A DNA stretch of 64,000 nucleotides from Erythrocercus mccallii (taxonomy: Eukaryota; Chordata; Aves; Passeriformes; Dicruridae). The stretch spans positions 62,001 through 126,000 of the forward strand of contig VZRG01001989.1 in NCBI GenBank assembly GCA_013397435.1, written 5' to 3'. The position numbers and the translations under genes are program-made. Of this stretch, positions 35,615 to 49,700 are shown one piece after another. The notes under the pieces are model-generated. The model saw nothing but the letters and a program-made list of their open reading frames with translations. It did no database searches and was not told the origin of the DNA. The number at the start of each line of letters is the position of its first letter. Within the stretch, counting starts at the first letter, position 1.

Positions 35615-38600
35615 AGAGAGTCAATGAGCCCTTAATTTTACCATTAGACAGACTTTTGTCAAATTCCTTTACTATGTCTTGTACCAAATATAGAATATCT
35701 GCTCCCATTATTACTGAAGAGCTCTCAGATGTGAGCATTGAGTGTGTCTGTAATTAACTACAGCCTGTCCTTGTTCTAAACTCATTTTTCCCATAGTAAA
35801 GCAACATGCTTTTCAGCAGCTCATTACTAGAGCTGTAAGCTGGTAATGTTTGCAGGGGCAAACAGAGCACTGCAACTGTACATGTGACATCCTTCCTGCG
35901 TTCAGCCTGAAGGATAGCCTATGGCAATTTTGTCTGAAAAAAACCAGTAAAAATGCTTAAATTATTTAAACAAAAATATTGTTACCTAAATTTTCAATTT
36001 CTAATTGTATTTACTAGAGTTTTTTGACTTAGCCATAGTACCAGGATGCTCACAGCATCTCTGTAGAGAAAAGATAAATACATATTAATGCATTTTATCT
36101 TAAATGTCAAGTCAGAAAATCTGTTTTAAAATTGCATTATTGATGTGGGAAAGACAAACACTACAAAGTAACAAAGTGTTAAAATGAAACTTTTCTGCTT
36201 AAGTTTAATTTGCTTTAATATGCATAGATTATAGTAATTTTTTACAAAATCGGCATAGACTATTTTCTCCACCAAGACGTTGTCTCAGTGAGCATATGCT
36301 AAGTAGTACGCAAAGTAGCACTGTGGACATGCTCTGGGAATGAATTGGCATTATTTAACAGGTAATGTTACTCACAGAGTTTCAACCTGTTTTGTCCACC
36401 TGATGCTGTTTCCCCTGCCCAGGCATTCCTTGTGTCTCCAGTGGCTCTAACTGATAGCTCTCCAATGTCCCCCTTTGACTTATCTGGTCCGGTACCACCT
36501 TGGTCAGCACATCAAACCTAGCAGGTATTGAGTCAGGCTGCTTCTAGCACAGTACCAGGACCCCAAAGTGAGAAAAAGGGTGTCCTAAAGTTTGGCAAAA
36601 AAAGCAGTTTCAAGGAAAGTTTGGCTTGCTACAGGTAGTTCTGGGCAAACACAGACTTCCTCTCTGTTGCTTATGCAACTCAACCTTGCTACAGAACAGG
36701 GAGTACAAAGCATGTTTGTGAGGGTGACAGGATCTCTGAGGTCAAAGCTGTACTAGTAAATTAAACAGCCTTGGGTTACTGACACCTACCTGTCTGCACT
36801 CTTAAGTGATGGCATAGTTTTGATCTGGACCAACAAGCACTCTGTCAAACAGTTCACTGGCATCATTCAGAAACTAGCACAGCCAGGGTCTTTTCCCAAC
36901 AGGCAGCAACAACAAGGGCCCCCGCTGTACAGAGAGAGATTACAATGATGCCATGGGCAATGTCAGGCCAGCTGGTCTCTGTACCAGACATGGCACATTT
37001 AATTTTTTTTGCCTGAATATATTCTGACTCAGTCGTGCTTATTGTGCCCTGACGCATTACACCTTTAACCTATAAACCAGTGACACTCTTTACTCACTTA
37101 GGCAGTCATTTGCCTGAGTTTGACCAAAATTGCAGAAGTAACAGCACAAAAACTACACCCCTGTTTAATGGCAAAGACCATTTCCAAAGGATAAAGTTCT
37201 AGGGTTTCCTAAAGACATACATCAGCATTTTAGGAATTCATTAAAGACTGTATTTGGACATGGAAAACATTAAGCTGAATGCCTAAAAGCATATTAGTTT
37301 GGCAATCATAGAAGCAAGTTGAACAAAATTTCCTGATGCAAATATAAGGTAGTACAGTTGCTCCAGTAATGACACCTTTAGGAAGCTCTTTAGCATAAGG
37401 AATAGTAGAGATTACATTTACTTTTCTTAGTTCCACTAGCACAGCAGCAGAGAGCTCATCAGCCTCAGGAGTGTTGAACCTGTGGTGTGAGCAGCCCCTC
37501 TGTTCTCTCCAGCACACTGCTGGCTAGTAATTTGGGATACATTAAAGCCTTAATTTCCATCAACTTTACCTTCCTTTTGGTCAGGCAGAAAACATTGCAT
37601 TCCTTCTCCAGAATCTCTCTAAAAGGTCAGCTCACCATGGGGGGGCCTTTGGAAAGCTGCAGGAATAGCATGTGGGCTGCCACATAAGGTGTGTGCAGCT
37701 GGTGTTCAGCAGCTGGGAGCTGAAAACCAGTATAGAGCTCCAAAAAGACTGCTTCCAGGCTGCTAGCTTGTTGAATTTTGTGTTTGGATTTTTTTTTTAT
37801 TTGCTACCTAACAGTGACTTCCTGATATTGATTTTTTGCTTTCTGTATATTTGGCTTTAAAATTCTCATTTGCTATGGGATCATTACTGGCAATTCCATC
37901 TTTTATGCTTTACTGATGTCATGCTTGTACACAGAAGGAGCCTTTCTTGCATGTAAGCTGCAGCATTTTGTGGAGATGACTGGGTCTGTTGGAAAGTATC
38001 ACCGAACAGCATGACAGTGTCACTGTTGATGCCTGAAATGTGTCCTCATGTGTCTAAAAATCCTTAATGCAGCTGGAGTTAACTGGACATAGCTGATTTT
38101 CAGATTCTGCTTGAAAAACAGAAACTGAATGGAGAAGTAACACAGCATCTCCTGTCACACATGACCCTGGATCTATGGGTGCTTTGGGGCCTGTTATATG
38201 GCGCCTCAGTGTTCTCCACCCCTGGCACTGCAGACAAAGGCCAGAACAGAAGCAGCTTGGCCACAGCCCGAAGTGTTTACCTGTATCTGCTTCCAAGGCA
38301 GTCCTTGCTTACCCACACAGGAACAATCTGCCTCTTGCTTCAACCTAAGCCAAACACTGGGGGAATAAGCAGAGACTTTTGCACTCCCTTCTGATTTGCA
38401 CTCACTCTGTTTTCTGATCTTTTGTTTGTTTTGTATTCCTGCTGTGTTACAGAATATCTCACAGCTATTTGGGTCTCTTTCTTGGAGCAACTGCTTCTTT
38501 TGAGGAGATAATTTAAACCATAGTAAGGGGATATATTGTTGTTCTCAGTGATAACTCCAGAGAGCAATAACCCTGAGGCATTTTGGGATCTGCTCATTTA

Positions 38601-41600
38601 CACACCTGTGCATTTGGCTTTTTGTGTCTATATTGTTTATTTATAATGCAATTTCAGTGACTGCAGTCAGGAGGATGTCAGTTATCTGGAGGTCACTGGG
38701 AAATAAATAAATATGGACATTAAATATTGATTAATCATTTTTCCTACTGTATTTAAAATGCTAAACTGGAAATTAGGAGCTTGACCCAGCAAATTTCACC
38801 ATGTAGGTAGTTTCCTTAACCTCATCAGCAATGGGAGGCCTTTGTGTGTAAGGGTCTTTTCAGTCTTTGCCTGAGACAGTGACAAGAAGGTCGATAAATT
38901 TCTCTAACAATGTCTGAATTTCAGTGGTTACCAGTTTAGGGGAAAGCAAGAGATTTTTCTGTGATACATTTTAGCAAAGCCACATTAATTGTATTAATTT
39001 TTAAAAATATGCTGATATTTAGGAAAAATGGGCATGTGCTGGCTGAGTAGTTCCAATGCAGTAGTGTTGCACACCAAATTTACAAACGCTTCACACTGCA
39101 AAAAATATTTAATATTTTTACAAGGTATAGTATCTTTATTTTTTCTCCCCTTTAGCAAGATTATAAGGTTCTGCCTTGGAAAATCCATGGAAACTTGCTG
39201 GGGAGTCAAAAATTCCTGGTAAAGAACAGGAAAGTATTGTAGCTATTAAAAAAGGAGTTAAATTAACTAGTATCTCTTTCTACACATTGTCTTTTTTTCA
39301 TCTCAATATGAGTTCCAAGTAGCTATCTAAAAACATGTTTACAATGAGGCTCTAGGCTGCCTAACACCCTCTTGTACAGAGAAAAGTTCTTCAACCTGCT
39401 ATTTCAGGACTCTAATGCATCTGGGTAATATACATTGAACTCTCAGAAATCTTCTTGTGATCCCTAGTTATTCCATTAACTGAACTTACTCTGTGTTATA
39501 TACAAATATTTATTTCCTGTCAAACTTGATGGGGTTTTTCAAGGTGGCAAAAAGAAATACAGTCTGATGCTGTATATATTTTCAGGGGTCTGTGTGTAGG
39601 GCAGATTTCTAGAGGGTGATCTTTGCTCATCTTGATTGGCTTCTGTATTCTGGACCCTCAAGCAATAAAAAAAAATTAAAATTTATGCACTTGAGGAAAC
39701 ATTGTCTCTAGTAGCCCCAGAGCTCAGAGTTTTCTTCTGTTTTTCTCCTGCGAATGAGAATGATTCCAGCACTGTGCAAGGTAATATTCAGAATGGAACC
39801 TGGTAGCTAAATGCTTCTGCTAAGTGGGTACATACACTGTAACCATTAGAATGGGATCTGACTGTCATAGGCAATCCAGAACAGAACATAGTAATAAAGA
39901 GAGAGAAATATACTGGGGGCAAATGCTGAAGAGGAGCAGGTGAGAAGAAGAAAGAAGGATGAGATGGAACAGACAGGAATCATGGAATCAGTGAGGATGC
40001 CTGACCCTTTAAGGGAAGCTCTGGTAAAAATCTGTGTATCTGGTAAGGTTTCAATGCTATATAGTTTAATTTAGCACAGTTGTTGAGTCCAAATGAAAAG
40101 AAAACTATGTGATCTTGTAGGAAGAAATTTGATTTTGTAGAGGAAGGCAGGGTTAAATACCCAAACACTGAGGCTAAAGAGCGCATTCTAAAAATAGCGT
40201 TTTACGGAAAATCCTAACATAGGAAAGGGAGACATTTTCAAGAAAAAATCTTAGGCAAGAAGTGCCATGCTCCTTCCTTTTAGATTATTTTTAATGATTG
40301 AAAATACAATAATCTGATAATGAATATGTAACTCTAGACATAGCATGAACCTAACCTTCACACTTCATTTGGAGAGCCCAAGGGAAGGAATATTAGGCTT
40401 TTCAATCTACGCAGTCATTCTAATTCAAAATAAACACCAGTAGACAGCAGTTTCAATCAACAGACTCTTAAGCTGAATGATATTTGCCCTGATTTTACAT
40501 ATAAATTCTCTGCGTTTCACATCATTTGCATGATACTTTCTTCTTACAGGGTCAGTAATTTCAACTTTATAATTTCTACCTCCTAGTTTTACCTGCAGCT
40601 GACACTGTAAGAGTTATCTGAGAGGTGGAGTGAGGTCTCCCTATTACCTTCTCTTTCAAACATCTGTTAGTCGTCAGAGTTATTTATCTAATACTGTTAG
40701 GTCAATACTGTTGTACTCTGAATACAGACACACCAGATACATCTTTTTTCTTAGAGAATGAGGATGTTTACCATGGAGAATTCTCCATCTGAGCTTTTCA
40801 TCAAGTCTCTCTCCAGTCAATGGAGAATAATAAGCATTTCTGTTCCTCTCACCCTGATATGGACATTCTCAATAAGTTAAATGAATTACGTCCTAAAATT
40901 GCCTAGTTTCTCTGTTTACTGTGAACAGAGATCAGCCTGAGTTGTGCGGATGTAGGCATTTACACAGTAGACATAGGAAGGTGAATGAGATTAATCACTG
41001 CCTTGGCATTTCCAGCAGTTTTCTCTGTTTAAAAATTGACAGGTTATGGTATGGCTGAGCAGGTTCCAGGCAGGGTAATAAATGAAGTAGGCACTGTTTG
41101 TGTTGCACTATTTTATAGAAAGTAGGTGCTCCCATCATCATTCAGTTAATGCAAAGTAATACAGGCAAAATGAACTTTTACAGCTTCAGAATACAATACT
41201 GCTATGGCCTGGATAACCTAAAATTGGCACTGAAGATACCCAAAAATTGGTTTTGCTATTGCCTGTGGCTCGAGACATGAAAACAGTCTAATTGAAATTT
41301 AGACATCAATAAGACCATCAATCAAAAGGCTGAATGAGCTTTAAAGAGATCACCTGCTACAGACAAACTCCTAAGGCAAGGTCATCTTTAGTGAGATTAT
41401 TTTTGTCTTTACAAAGCTCCCAAGTTGGAGACTTCAAACCACTAGTATTTAAGCTGATGCTTCCTAGTTGTAATTTGTAGCCACTACTTCTTGTCTACTC
41501 TACTATGGGCTTGAACCACAGGTGAATCTCCTTCTCTTCCACCTCTTCTGTAACAGACTGCTGTCATGTTAGTTCCCTGTTCTCTAAGCTAAACAATCCC

Positions 41601-41987
41601 ATTTTGTCTGATTTTTTCATACAACAGAGTGAGTCTTCTCAGCACATCTCAGCTCTGTCTAACTGCTCAATGTCCATTTGTTGTCATGTCCAAAAATAAA
41701 CATGGTAGTGTTATAAAACCTTGCCAGGTCTGTGGTGGGTGAAAGGACTGACTTACAAGTTTTGTATGTTGTTGTTTTTAAGTCCCAGCACAATGTGTGA
41801 TTTTTCTTGCAGCACTATGACAATGTTTGCCTGTGCTTGGAAATCATCTCAGATAACCCACAGATCCTTTCCTATAGTACACTTGTTCTCCTCAGATGGA
41901 TTCTCCAGTTGTCCACTCTACTTTGAAGTAACCTATCCTCAATCAGGCCAACTCACTGCCATCTAGATCATCTTTGAATTTAATAAG
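35615..41987. other. intergenic or intronic sequence, no gene recognised
   Basis: Open frames are short. Some minus-strand ones look mildly protein-like (36863-37057 and 37230-37517) but have no recognisable domain or consensus exon boundaries. No mobile element was recognised. Confidence 0.5.
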
Positions 41988-42541
41988 TGTGATGGGTCTT
42001 TGCATGCATTGTTCCTCTGGCCCTCCACTCCCCTCCTCCATCTCTAATGGCCAATGTGGCTTGCCCCAAGATGCAAACAACAGGTGGGTATTGCAGGAAG
42101 AGCCATCTAGGTGCTTGCATAATTAACGTGCTCCAGTGATGGGGGAGATGAAGAGTTTGCTATTTACTTTGGAGCTCATCAGCCTGCGTATGGGTATAAA
42201 ATGCTGCTGGAGACTGGGCCAGTTGGGTAAACTGGTATCCTGAGGTTACAGGCAGCTTCTATGTGGACTGCTCCCTCCACACAGCAGGGACTGCTGCAGG
42301 GTGTGTTCAGCCCAAACACAGGAAACACTCCCTATTGTATGCATGAATGAAAAGCACCAAGATCAGTCAAACAGGGAGATAAAATCCTGAAGTAGCTACA
42401 TAGATGCTTTGTTGCTTATAATTGTAAATTCTTAAAGGCCAAAGACTGTGAACCTGTATGTTTGTAGCTGAACCAGATTATATTATAACCCCTTAGAAAT
42501 AAACTGTTGACCAAATCTGAGACTAAGTGGACTGAGCCACA
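41988..42541 (+). mobile_element. LTR-like block, unassigned family
   Basis: The block begins TGTGATGGG and has a TATAAAA box (about 42196, in gggtataaaatgctg). Much further on it has an AATAAA (about 42499, in ccttagaaataaactgttgacc) and a closing ctgagactaagtggactgagccaca. The spacing resembles long LTRs of ERVL-type elements. No clear target duplication or internal sequence was found, so the limits and the call itself are tentative. Confidence 0.35.
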
Positions 42542-42740
42542 CCTGCAAGTTTAGAAAGCAAGTGGGTCTCACTGAAGCTCTTGACTCAACAGGAAGGACC
42601 ACAAGCTGAGTACGCTATAACCCATGTAATAGATGATAAAGGTGTTCTTTACACACTGCATTGGCAAAATTTAGATACTGTATTAGCAATAAATCTAATC
42701 ACAATCATCCACATAATCACTGTGTCCTACTTCTTGAAGA

Positions 42741-42805
42741 AGGCCAATGGCATCCTGGCCAGTATCAGGAATAGTGTGGCCAGCAGGAGCAGGGAGGTCA
42801 TTCTT
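42741..42805 (+). mobile_element. CR1 LINE fragment, 5' piece of an interrupted copy
   Basis: The sequence aggccaatggcatcctggcc followed by agtatcaggaatagtgtggc and cagcaggagcagggaggtcattctt is a well-known CR1 segment. It stops abruptly at the LTR inserted at 42806 and resumes at 43150, so the two pieces are one 5'-truncated CR1. Confidence 0.85.
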
Positions 42806-43149
42806 TGTTGCAATGGAACACGAAATAAAGATGCTTGACTTCAGGTCAGAAGGCAGACGAGAATCAGAAGGCTTTATTTACAATTAATTTAGCCTTTTTA
42901 TAACATGCTGCGCTAAAAAGCCACATTATTGGTACACAGAATTGACACCTCTCTCCATTGGTTAAGTAGCAGAAATAGCAAACAACACTTGGGAGAGCAA
43001 TTGTTATGGGAAAGAAATATTGTTTACTTAGAAATGTTATGGGAAGAAAATAGTTATTTACACAAAGTTGTTTTGTAAAACGAAAACTGTTGAAAAGTTT
43101 CCCTTGGGAAGAGCTAGCAATTCTCAGGCTCAGAAATATCGGGCCCACA
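42806..43149 (-). mobile_element. solo LTR, endogenous retrovirus, copy B, nested in CR1
   Basis: A 344-bp element starting TGTTGC and ending CCCACA on the + strand, flanked by perfect ATTCTT duplications (42800-42805 and 43150-43155). It lies exactly within the continuous CR1 consensus, so the empty site can be read directly. On the minus strand it carries TATAAAA and then AATAAA, as in copy A at 26418-26742, and is clearly the same family. No internal retroviral genes remain. The nesting shows that the LTR is younger than the CR1. Confidence 0.9.
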
Positions 43150-43706
43150 ATTCTTCCCCTGTACTGGGCACTGGTGAGGCCACACCCTGAGTACTGTGTC
43201 CAGTTCTGGGCCCTCAGTTTAGGAAGGACGTTGAGATGCTTGAACATGTCCAGAGGAAGCAACGAGGCTGGTGAGGGGCTTGAAGCACAAGTCCTGTGAG
43301 GAATGACTGAGGGAGCTGGGGGTGTTTAGCCTGGAGAAAAGGAGACTCAGAGGTGACCTTACCACTCTCTACAACTTCAAGAAAGGTGGTTGTAGTCAGC
43401 TGGGGATCAGTCTCTTTCTCCAGGCAGCAATGGACAGAACAAGAGGACACAGTCTCAAGCTTTGTCAACGGAAATATAGGTTATCCTAATATAGGATATT
43501 AGGAAAAATTTTTTCATGGAAAGAGTGATAAAGTACTGGAATGGTCTGCCCGGGGTGGTGGTGGAATCACCATCCCTGGATGTGTTTAAAAAAAGACTGG
43601 ATGTGGCACTCGGTGCCATGATGTAGTTGAGATGTAGGGCATGGGTTGAACTCGATGATCTTGAAGGTTTCTTCCAACCTAGAAATTCTGTGATTCTGTG
43701 ATTCTG
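43150..43706 (+). mobile_element. CR1 LINE, 3' piece with ATTCTGTG end
   Basis: Continuation of the CR1 from cccctgtactgggcactggtg, through the landmarks gtttagcctggagaaaaggag, ctctacaacttcaagaaagg, catggaaagagtgat, ggtggtggaatcaccatccctgg and gttgaactcgatgatcttgaagg, to the terminal ATTCTGTGATTCTGTGATTCTG at 43685-43706. It consists of the CR1 3' UTR and the extreme end of ORF2, 5'-truncated as most copies are. It is moderately diverged and has no coding capacity. Confidence 0.93.
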
Positions 43707-43709
43707 GTG

Positions 43710-46700
43710 TCTGGCCGAGAGCCTTGTCTCCACTATTCTGCCGCTGTAAGCCATGTAGTATTCCCTATTGCTCCTGTCAACAATGCAAGTATTAATACCA
43801 CGCCAAGGCAGGCCCTTGTCACATCTCTCAGACACCTTCTCATTTTGACTCTGAGTCACTGCTAATTACCCTGAGTATCCTTTTCCAACTGCTTTTGTAG
43901 GCAGGCAACAGCATTTTTATCTAAATCATTCTCCCCAATTTTCTCAGTATCTATTATGAGGAATTTTAAAAAACTCCTAGTATTTAACTTTTATTTCCTC
44001 ACTATACGTTAGGCTGCTGTATGAGGAGGTTAGACCAGTCTGTTACAATTTGGTCTTGACATATCTGCAGACAAGCAGATAGGCAGGTTAACAAAAGGAC
44101 CTAAGTGCCACCTAACTGTCATTTCAGATATCTAAGACTTGTATCATACAAACTCATAGCTTTTAATAACTTAAATTCCCTGGATTTTATGTTTCTTGTA
44201 GGAAGTGTTTATTTTCCCAAATACAGTCTGCACCCCAATAACACTTATCTCCTAAGTCCCAGCAGGATTACAAATCTCTGACTGAAGCTCTGTGGAAAAT
44301 AAATGAAGATCTAATGGGAGAGAAGTGAAGAAGAAGAAATTATGTAATTTATCCAGGATAGAGACCTTCAAGTTCTAGTTGCTGTTCAGAACAGTTTCTA
44401 CATGTTCCATTAGAATGTCACTGGATGAAAAAAACCAAAACAGATAGTCTGAATTTAATTTTTTCTTTCCCTTTGAACAGAGGTATTGTGTGCATTGAAG
44501 TGTAACAATGCAATTTGTTGAGATTAGTCACAAAAATGTTAGGAACTAGAGAGGCATTAATTGTCAACTGTAATTGTTGGGGGTTTATGTCCCCTGAGGT
44601 ATTGTATGTGCTAAGCACAATTGCACCAAACCGCCAAGTAACAAATCCTAACTTCACTGCAGCATTTTATTAGCTCTCCCTTTATTTCTTTACTTTTGTG
44701 TCTTTTAGAAGAAAAATACCATGCTTGAAAAAAAATGAGTGAAAAAGTGTGGAAGTTTCTGGTTGAGTTTAAAGATTAGCCTTTTATTAGAAGATCTCAA
44801 CTACTGAGTAACCAATTTGCATCCATCCCATGAGAATTCTTTACATTATGTTTCGTCATTTTTAGTTGAGAAGATTAAAGACTTTTTGGAGCTCAAAAAG
44901 AAAATCTCTTATTGGATGAAAATTAGGACATAGTCCTCTTCATTATTTTCTTCCAGACAAAAATTGTTCTAAATTCATTTGTACACAGGAACGGGCATAC
45001 ATGCCTGTATCTATCTCAATATAATCTCTCTCTATCATCTATTTATATCTTTACCTATATGCACATGCAGTCAAGACACTGTGAACAGATTTCAGATATG
45101 AAGGGAGGTTTCGGGGTTGTAGCCTTTTCATTAGCACTAGCAGGTATGTGACAGAATTCTGTGTCCCTCATGTTGTAGCTGTAGGGCTAAAGCATGCTTT
45201 TCAGCATCTACATTGTCACATAAAAGCTCACCATGGCATTCACACAATGCCCAATCTTATCCGGACACAAGGAAAGAAAAGCTGTAGTACAACTTTTGAA
45301 CCTGATAAAGCTGAGCTTAGGCTACCTAAGACAGGATATTAAGTGAACAGATACAGAGAAAATGTGATATTTAAGCAAGGCTGTTCTGCAAATGAAATAA
45401 GAATTAAAACTAACTGAAGGTGATGGTAGTCTTTGGTGATGTATTTTGATGCTGCTCCAGTACATCATTTTGATACACCTTATCTCTTATACTGGCAATC
45501 ATCAGGCAACTTTGCTGGCAAGCAGTAAACTTGGCTGTGTCTTTACCATTGAGCTGATATTGTGGTTGTTTTGTTTTAGACATTTGAATGGCAAGATCTT
45601 CTCAGAGTAGCTTTGCAAGCACTGCAGAATTCCAGCCTCGATACAGACATGTATGCCCAGCTGGAGGCAATGGCAGTAACAAAGAAGCAACCAACTTCTG
45701 ACCTTGATGGCAACTAACAGCAGAGATAACAGTACACTTACAATTTTTAACACTAATCTTTCTTCCATTTCCTCCCACAGTCAGGCAGGGCTGTATCAGC
45801 TTCTGTATCTTGTCCTGTCAGGCAGATTTCAGATAAGATTTAGGAAAAGGAGGTTAAATCCCACATTGCTAATAAGCAATGACTAGCAGGCTAGTGCAAA
45901 TATAAATGTACTAGAAGTCCAAGGCATCTGCCACACCTTAGAGGAAAGCATCTGATACTAATGCTAAGTATATAATACACAAGTACCTTCTGTGAGTTCT
46001 CTTCTTCTGAGTCTTCCATTAGAAATGCTCCTTCTAGAAGAGTTTCTTAAAATATCATCAAAGAATTGTTTAATACTGTTCAGAAAACTGGAGCATGCTG
46101 TAGCCTCTACAGATAGGTTGAACCCTACTGCACAGAAATTCCTCTTCTTTGAAGTAAATGAATTCCTTCTTTTTGTATGTCTGATGAATATTTTATTTTA
46201 AAAAGCAAATAAAAAGTGACATAGAAATATGCATTATATACCTCCCTCACAAAATGATGCTGAAAAGAACACAATAATCCAGAGTCCAAAGTAAAGATTA
46301 TGTTTGCATTGTTACTGAGGTTTGAATGAAGTGACTTTCTTTGAAATCTGTGTATTTTCTTGTGAAAGCCTTACACTGCAGCATGATTTCAGTAGTAGAA
46401 AGAGCTTAAAAGTTATCAAAACAGGAGACCTAAGCTCCATGTCTTTCACAGTCTATGTGTTACTGTGCAAGCCACTTTAGTCATTTTCATTTCAAAGACA
46501 GTAGATGTGCTCTTTATTCTCCATTCAACCAGCTTGAAGTGCCAGTCTCAGCCCTCATTTTAAGTAATCTTATCTAACTTCTCTCTTGCCTATAAAGAAT
46601 ATAGAAAATGTTTAGCATTTCTGAAAACAAACAGGGCATCTAATTGCTGAGATAGTTGCAATTTATCTAGTGATTTCCACATGTCATTTTGTATCTTAGA

Positions 46701-49700
46701 TGCATATACTGAAATGAAGTTACTAAAATCTTGTTATACCCATGGCTTTGGAAGAAAAGTTTTGAAGACAGGAATCTTGGAGAACATAGGAAATGCATTC
46801 ATAGTCACAATGAATAAAGAAGAGGAATTTTTACTTAGCACCCTTTAACTGCAAATTATGCCTGAATCAGTTGATTGTTTTGGACATAAAGAAATATTAC
46901 AGAGATGCTGTATCACATATATTCATGTTTTATAGTGAATGAGACTATAGGAATTCTTAGAAGAAAACCCACTAAGCCCCTGCAAAACTCTAATGCATAA
47001 GATTAGAGTGAGAAAACTAAGGTAACACAGTACCTCTTAAATTTAAAGACTTGCAACAGGAGCAAGTACTAGTACTCTTTTTCTGTAGTGTTTATGCAGA
47101 TTTTAACATATATTCAAAGAAAACTGAAATATTTTCCCTATATATGAAACTGCCAATAAACTGCAGAATTTTGTGTTCATGAGATGATGGTCTATCACCT
47201 GGGCCAAATGAATAGCTGTGGGAATCAACAGTAATCAATAGAATCAACATCCAATGTGATAAATAGGTGATACAGGGCTACACAATCTACTTTCTAAAAA
47301 TGTTTGGTTTGGTTTCCTCCATTGTTTTCTTATGAGAAGGCTGTGTCTGTGCATCTGGCTATAAGCATCTATGGAATATGGACTGGACTGGTGAACAATT
47401 GTACTTTTGACTCTGGAGAGAATCTGGGTAATTTCTGCTTCTCTGAAGTTGTACTTGTGTCGCTGTGCTGTGGTATCCCGGTAATAGCTCATAGAGAAGA
47501 GAATTTCAAGCGAAACTTAAATTTGTGGGTAGATTCACAGGAAAGCTGAGATCTGCCTGCTGAGAGGAAAATCTAATTTTATATTCACCCAACCCATGAC
47601 ATGATGTGACTGCTTCTTAAACAAACTCCAGTGCAACTTACAGCAACCTAATGACTAAAGTTGGACTGGCATCCAGAGCATATGGTACCAGTTGGTGATC
47701 AACAGATTGTAAACATATTATCATGTCATCCTCTTAATTTCTCTCCTGCTCCAGTTCTTTCTCAGATATTAATATTTTTGTTTGTACAAAAAACCTGTCT
47801 GAGCTCTAAGCTACTTTTTTTGCCAGACCTCAAATTCTTAATCCCTTCTGAGGAGGGATATAGCAATAGTATTCCCATTAGAAGAATGGTTGAAAAAGTT
47901 TTTTCTCATCAAAAGTATCTAATTTTATCCTTTAGCATCCTCAAAAATGTCCAAATCATTTTCCAGAAACATTTAATTCATGAAAGAGATCAAGCATAGG
48001 AAATAGCAGCCTCATTGATTAAACTTCAAGCTATTGAGAATAGACTCACAATACAGAATCTAATTTCAACCTTAAGTCTTGCCGTATGTTCTATTTTAAG
48101 CTCTATAATTAAAATTACCTGATGTGTTTCATTCACTCTGAAAAACTTAGAATTTAACAAGAATAGTGTTCAGCTCAGTTAAGTCTGACTCTAAAACTTC
48201 CTTTCATCTGAAAATATTTAATATCATGAGAAATATTTTGCAACATTTGGGAGCAATGAAAAGGAACTTGCATGTGTCAATTTCATGGATGATAGGCTTG
48301 GGTATAGCCAGACTTCAAATTATGTCTGCAAATATACATGTGGAATTCAAATAACGAAGGATTTTAAAATGGATTGTTAGCATTGTTAGCCTTTTTACAG
48401 CAGAATAAGCTGCAGCAAGGTTCTTCAAAGAAATACTCTTAATCTATTTTAATGCATTACCCTCAACCAGGTAAGACTCCATAGACATAGAGCTGAAGAG
48501 GAAATTCATTGTTTTTTGTAAAATTTGCAGTTGGAACATGACATTCATTATTTGCTTTTAGTAGTATCCCAAGGCAGCACTGAAGTATGGAGTAACATAT
48601 GGTCATTTCTGTATGTTTACAAGAAAAGCCATTTTTCAAATAAACAGCCATTAGCAAAACAATAGGGGCTTCTAATCTCATTAATCCTCTAAAAGATTGC
48701 TGGGACTGGGTAAGGGTATATAAAGCTCATGCTGGCCTCTGTCTCCATTTTATTACAATAACAGAAAGCTGCTGTTCCTGCTTCATATTCCCTTCCCCTC
48801 CCCTTCCTCCCATGGTGGATGCTACGAGTATCGTAAAAATATGAAGTGAGGTCACTGGTTGCTGTCCTTCCAGAAGTGCTGCAGGCTGAAGCTATGTCTA
48901 TTTCATCCTTATGTTTGGATCCCAAACGACTTGTGACTCTTTCTAGAGAGCAAATCCACCACAGGAATCAAGTACCCAGGGATGTAGGTCTGTGTACGAA
49001 ATAAACTATACACTGATCGTAGGGAGAACGTTACAGAATAATGAGCAGCTGATAATTACAAACACACAGGGTGTTGAAAGCATTCTGTTTATGCTTTTTG
49101 CATGTCTTCTGTTCCTGTTTTGCTTTACTGATTCCCTGCCTGTAGTGAAGGACGTCTGAATCAAGCAAACGGAGAGACAGACGTTCTGTGCAGTGCAGAG
49201 ACACCCACTGGTATATTTAAGTAAAAAATTACCCTGCTTCAGAATGTGTAAAACAGCCATTTTAACTACTGGTAATGAAATCATAAACTGAAATTACTGA
49301 ATATTAGGGAGGAACATCCTTCAGAGAGTACTGTAAGCGTTAAATGCACAGTGGCAGTATACAGCAGCCTGTGCTGTAGATCAGAGGGGACAAGCCACAG
49401 CACTTCTTCACCAACTCATCCTAGAGCCGACTTTGTGTTGTAGAGCTTCCAGCAGCAAATGAAGCCTGAGGCAACTGAACGTCATTCAGAGCAGTTGTGA
49501 GACTGCTCTAAATCCTGGCATGGGCTGAAACAGTTTTATAGTCCTCACCATAAGAAAGCAGTTAAGGTGTGTAAAAACTGAGGTTCATGTGAGGTCTGTG
49601 CCAGAGATTCACAGCTCACTAATACTTCAAACACCTTCTGTTTCATGACTATATACTGTGCCAATATGCATAATCTGACCTGTCTACCTTAATATGCTGT

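Noticed and set aside
43090..43859. Open frames across the CR1 region
   Set aside because: They lie in the 3' end of a 5'-truncated CR1, on both strands, and partly in the inserted LTR.
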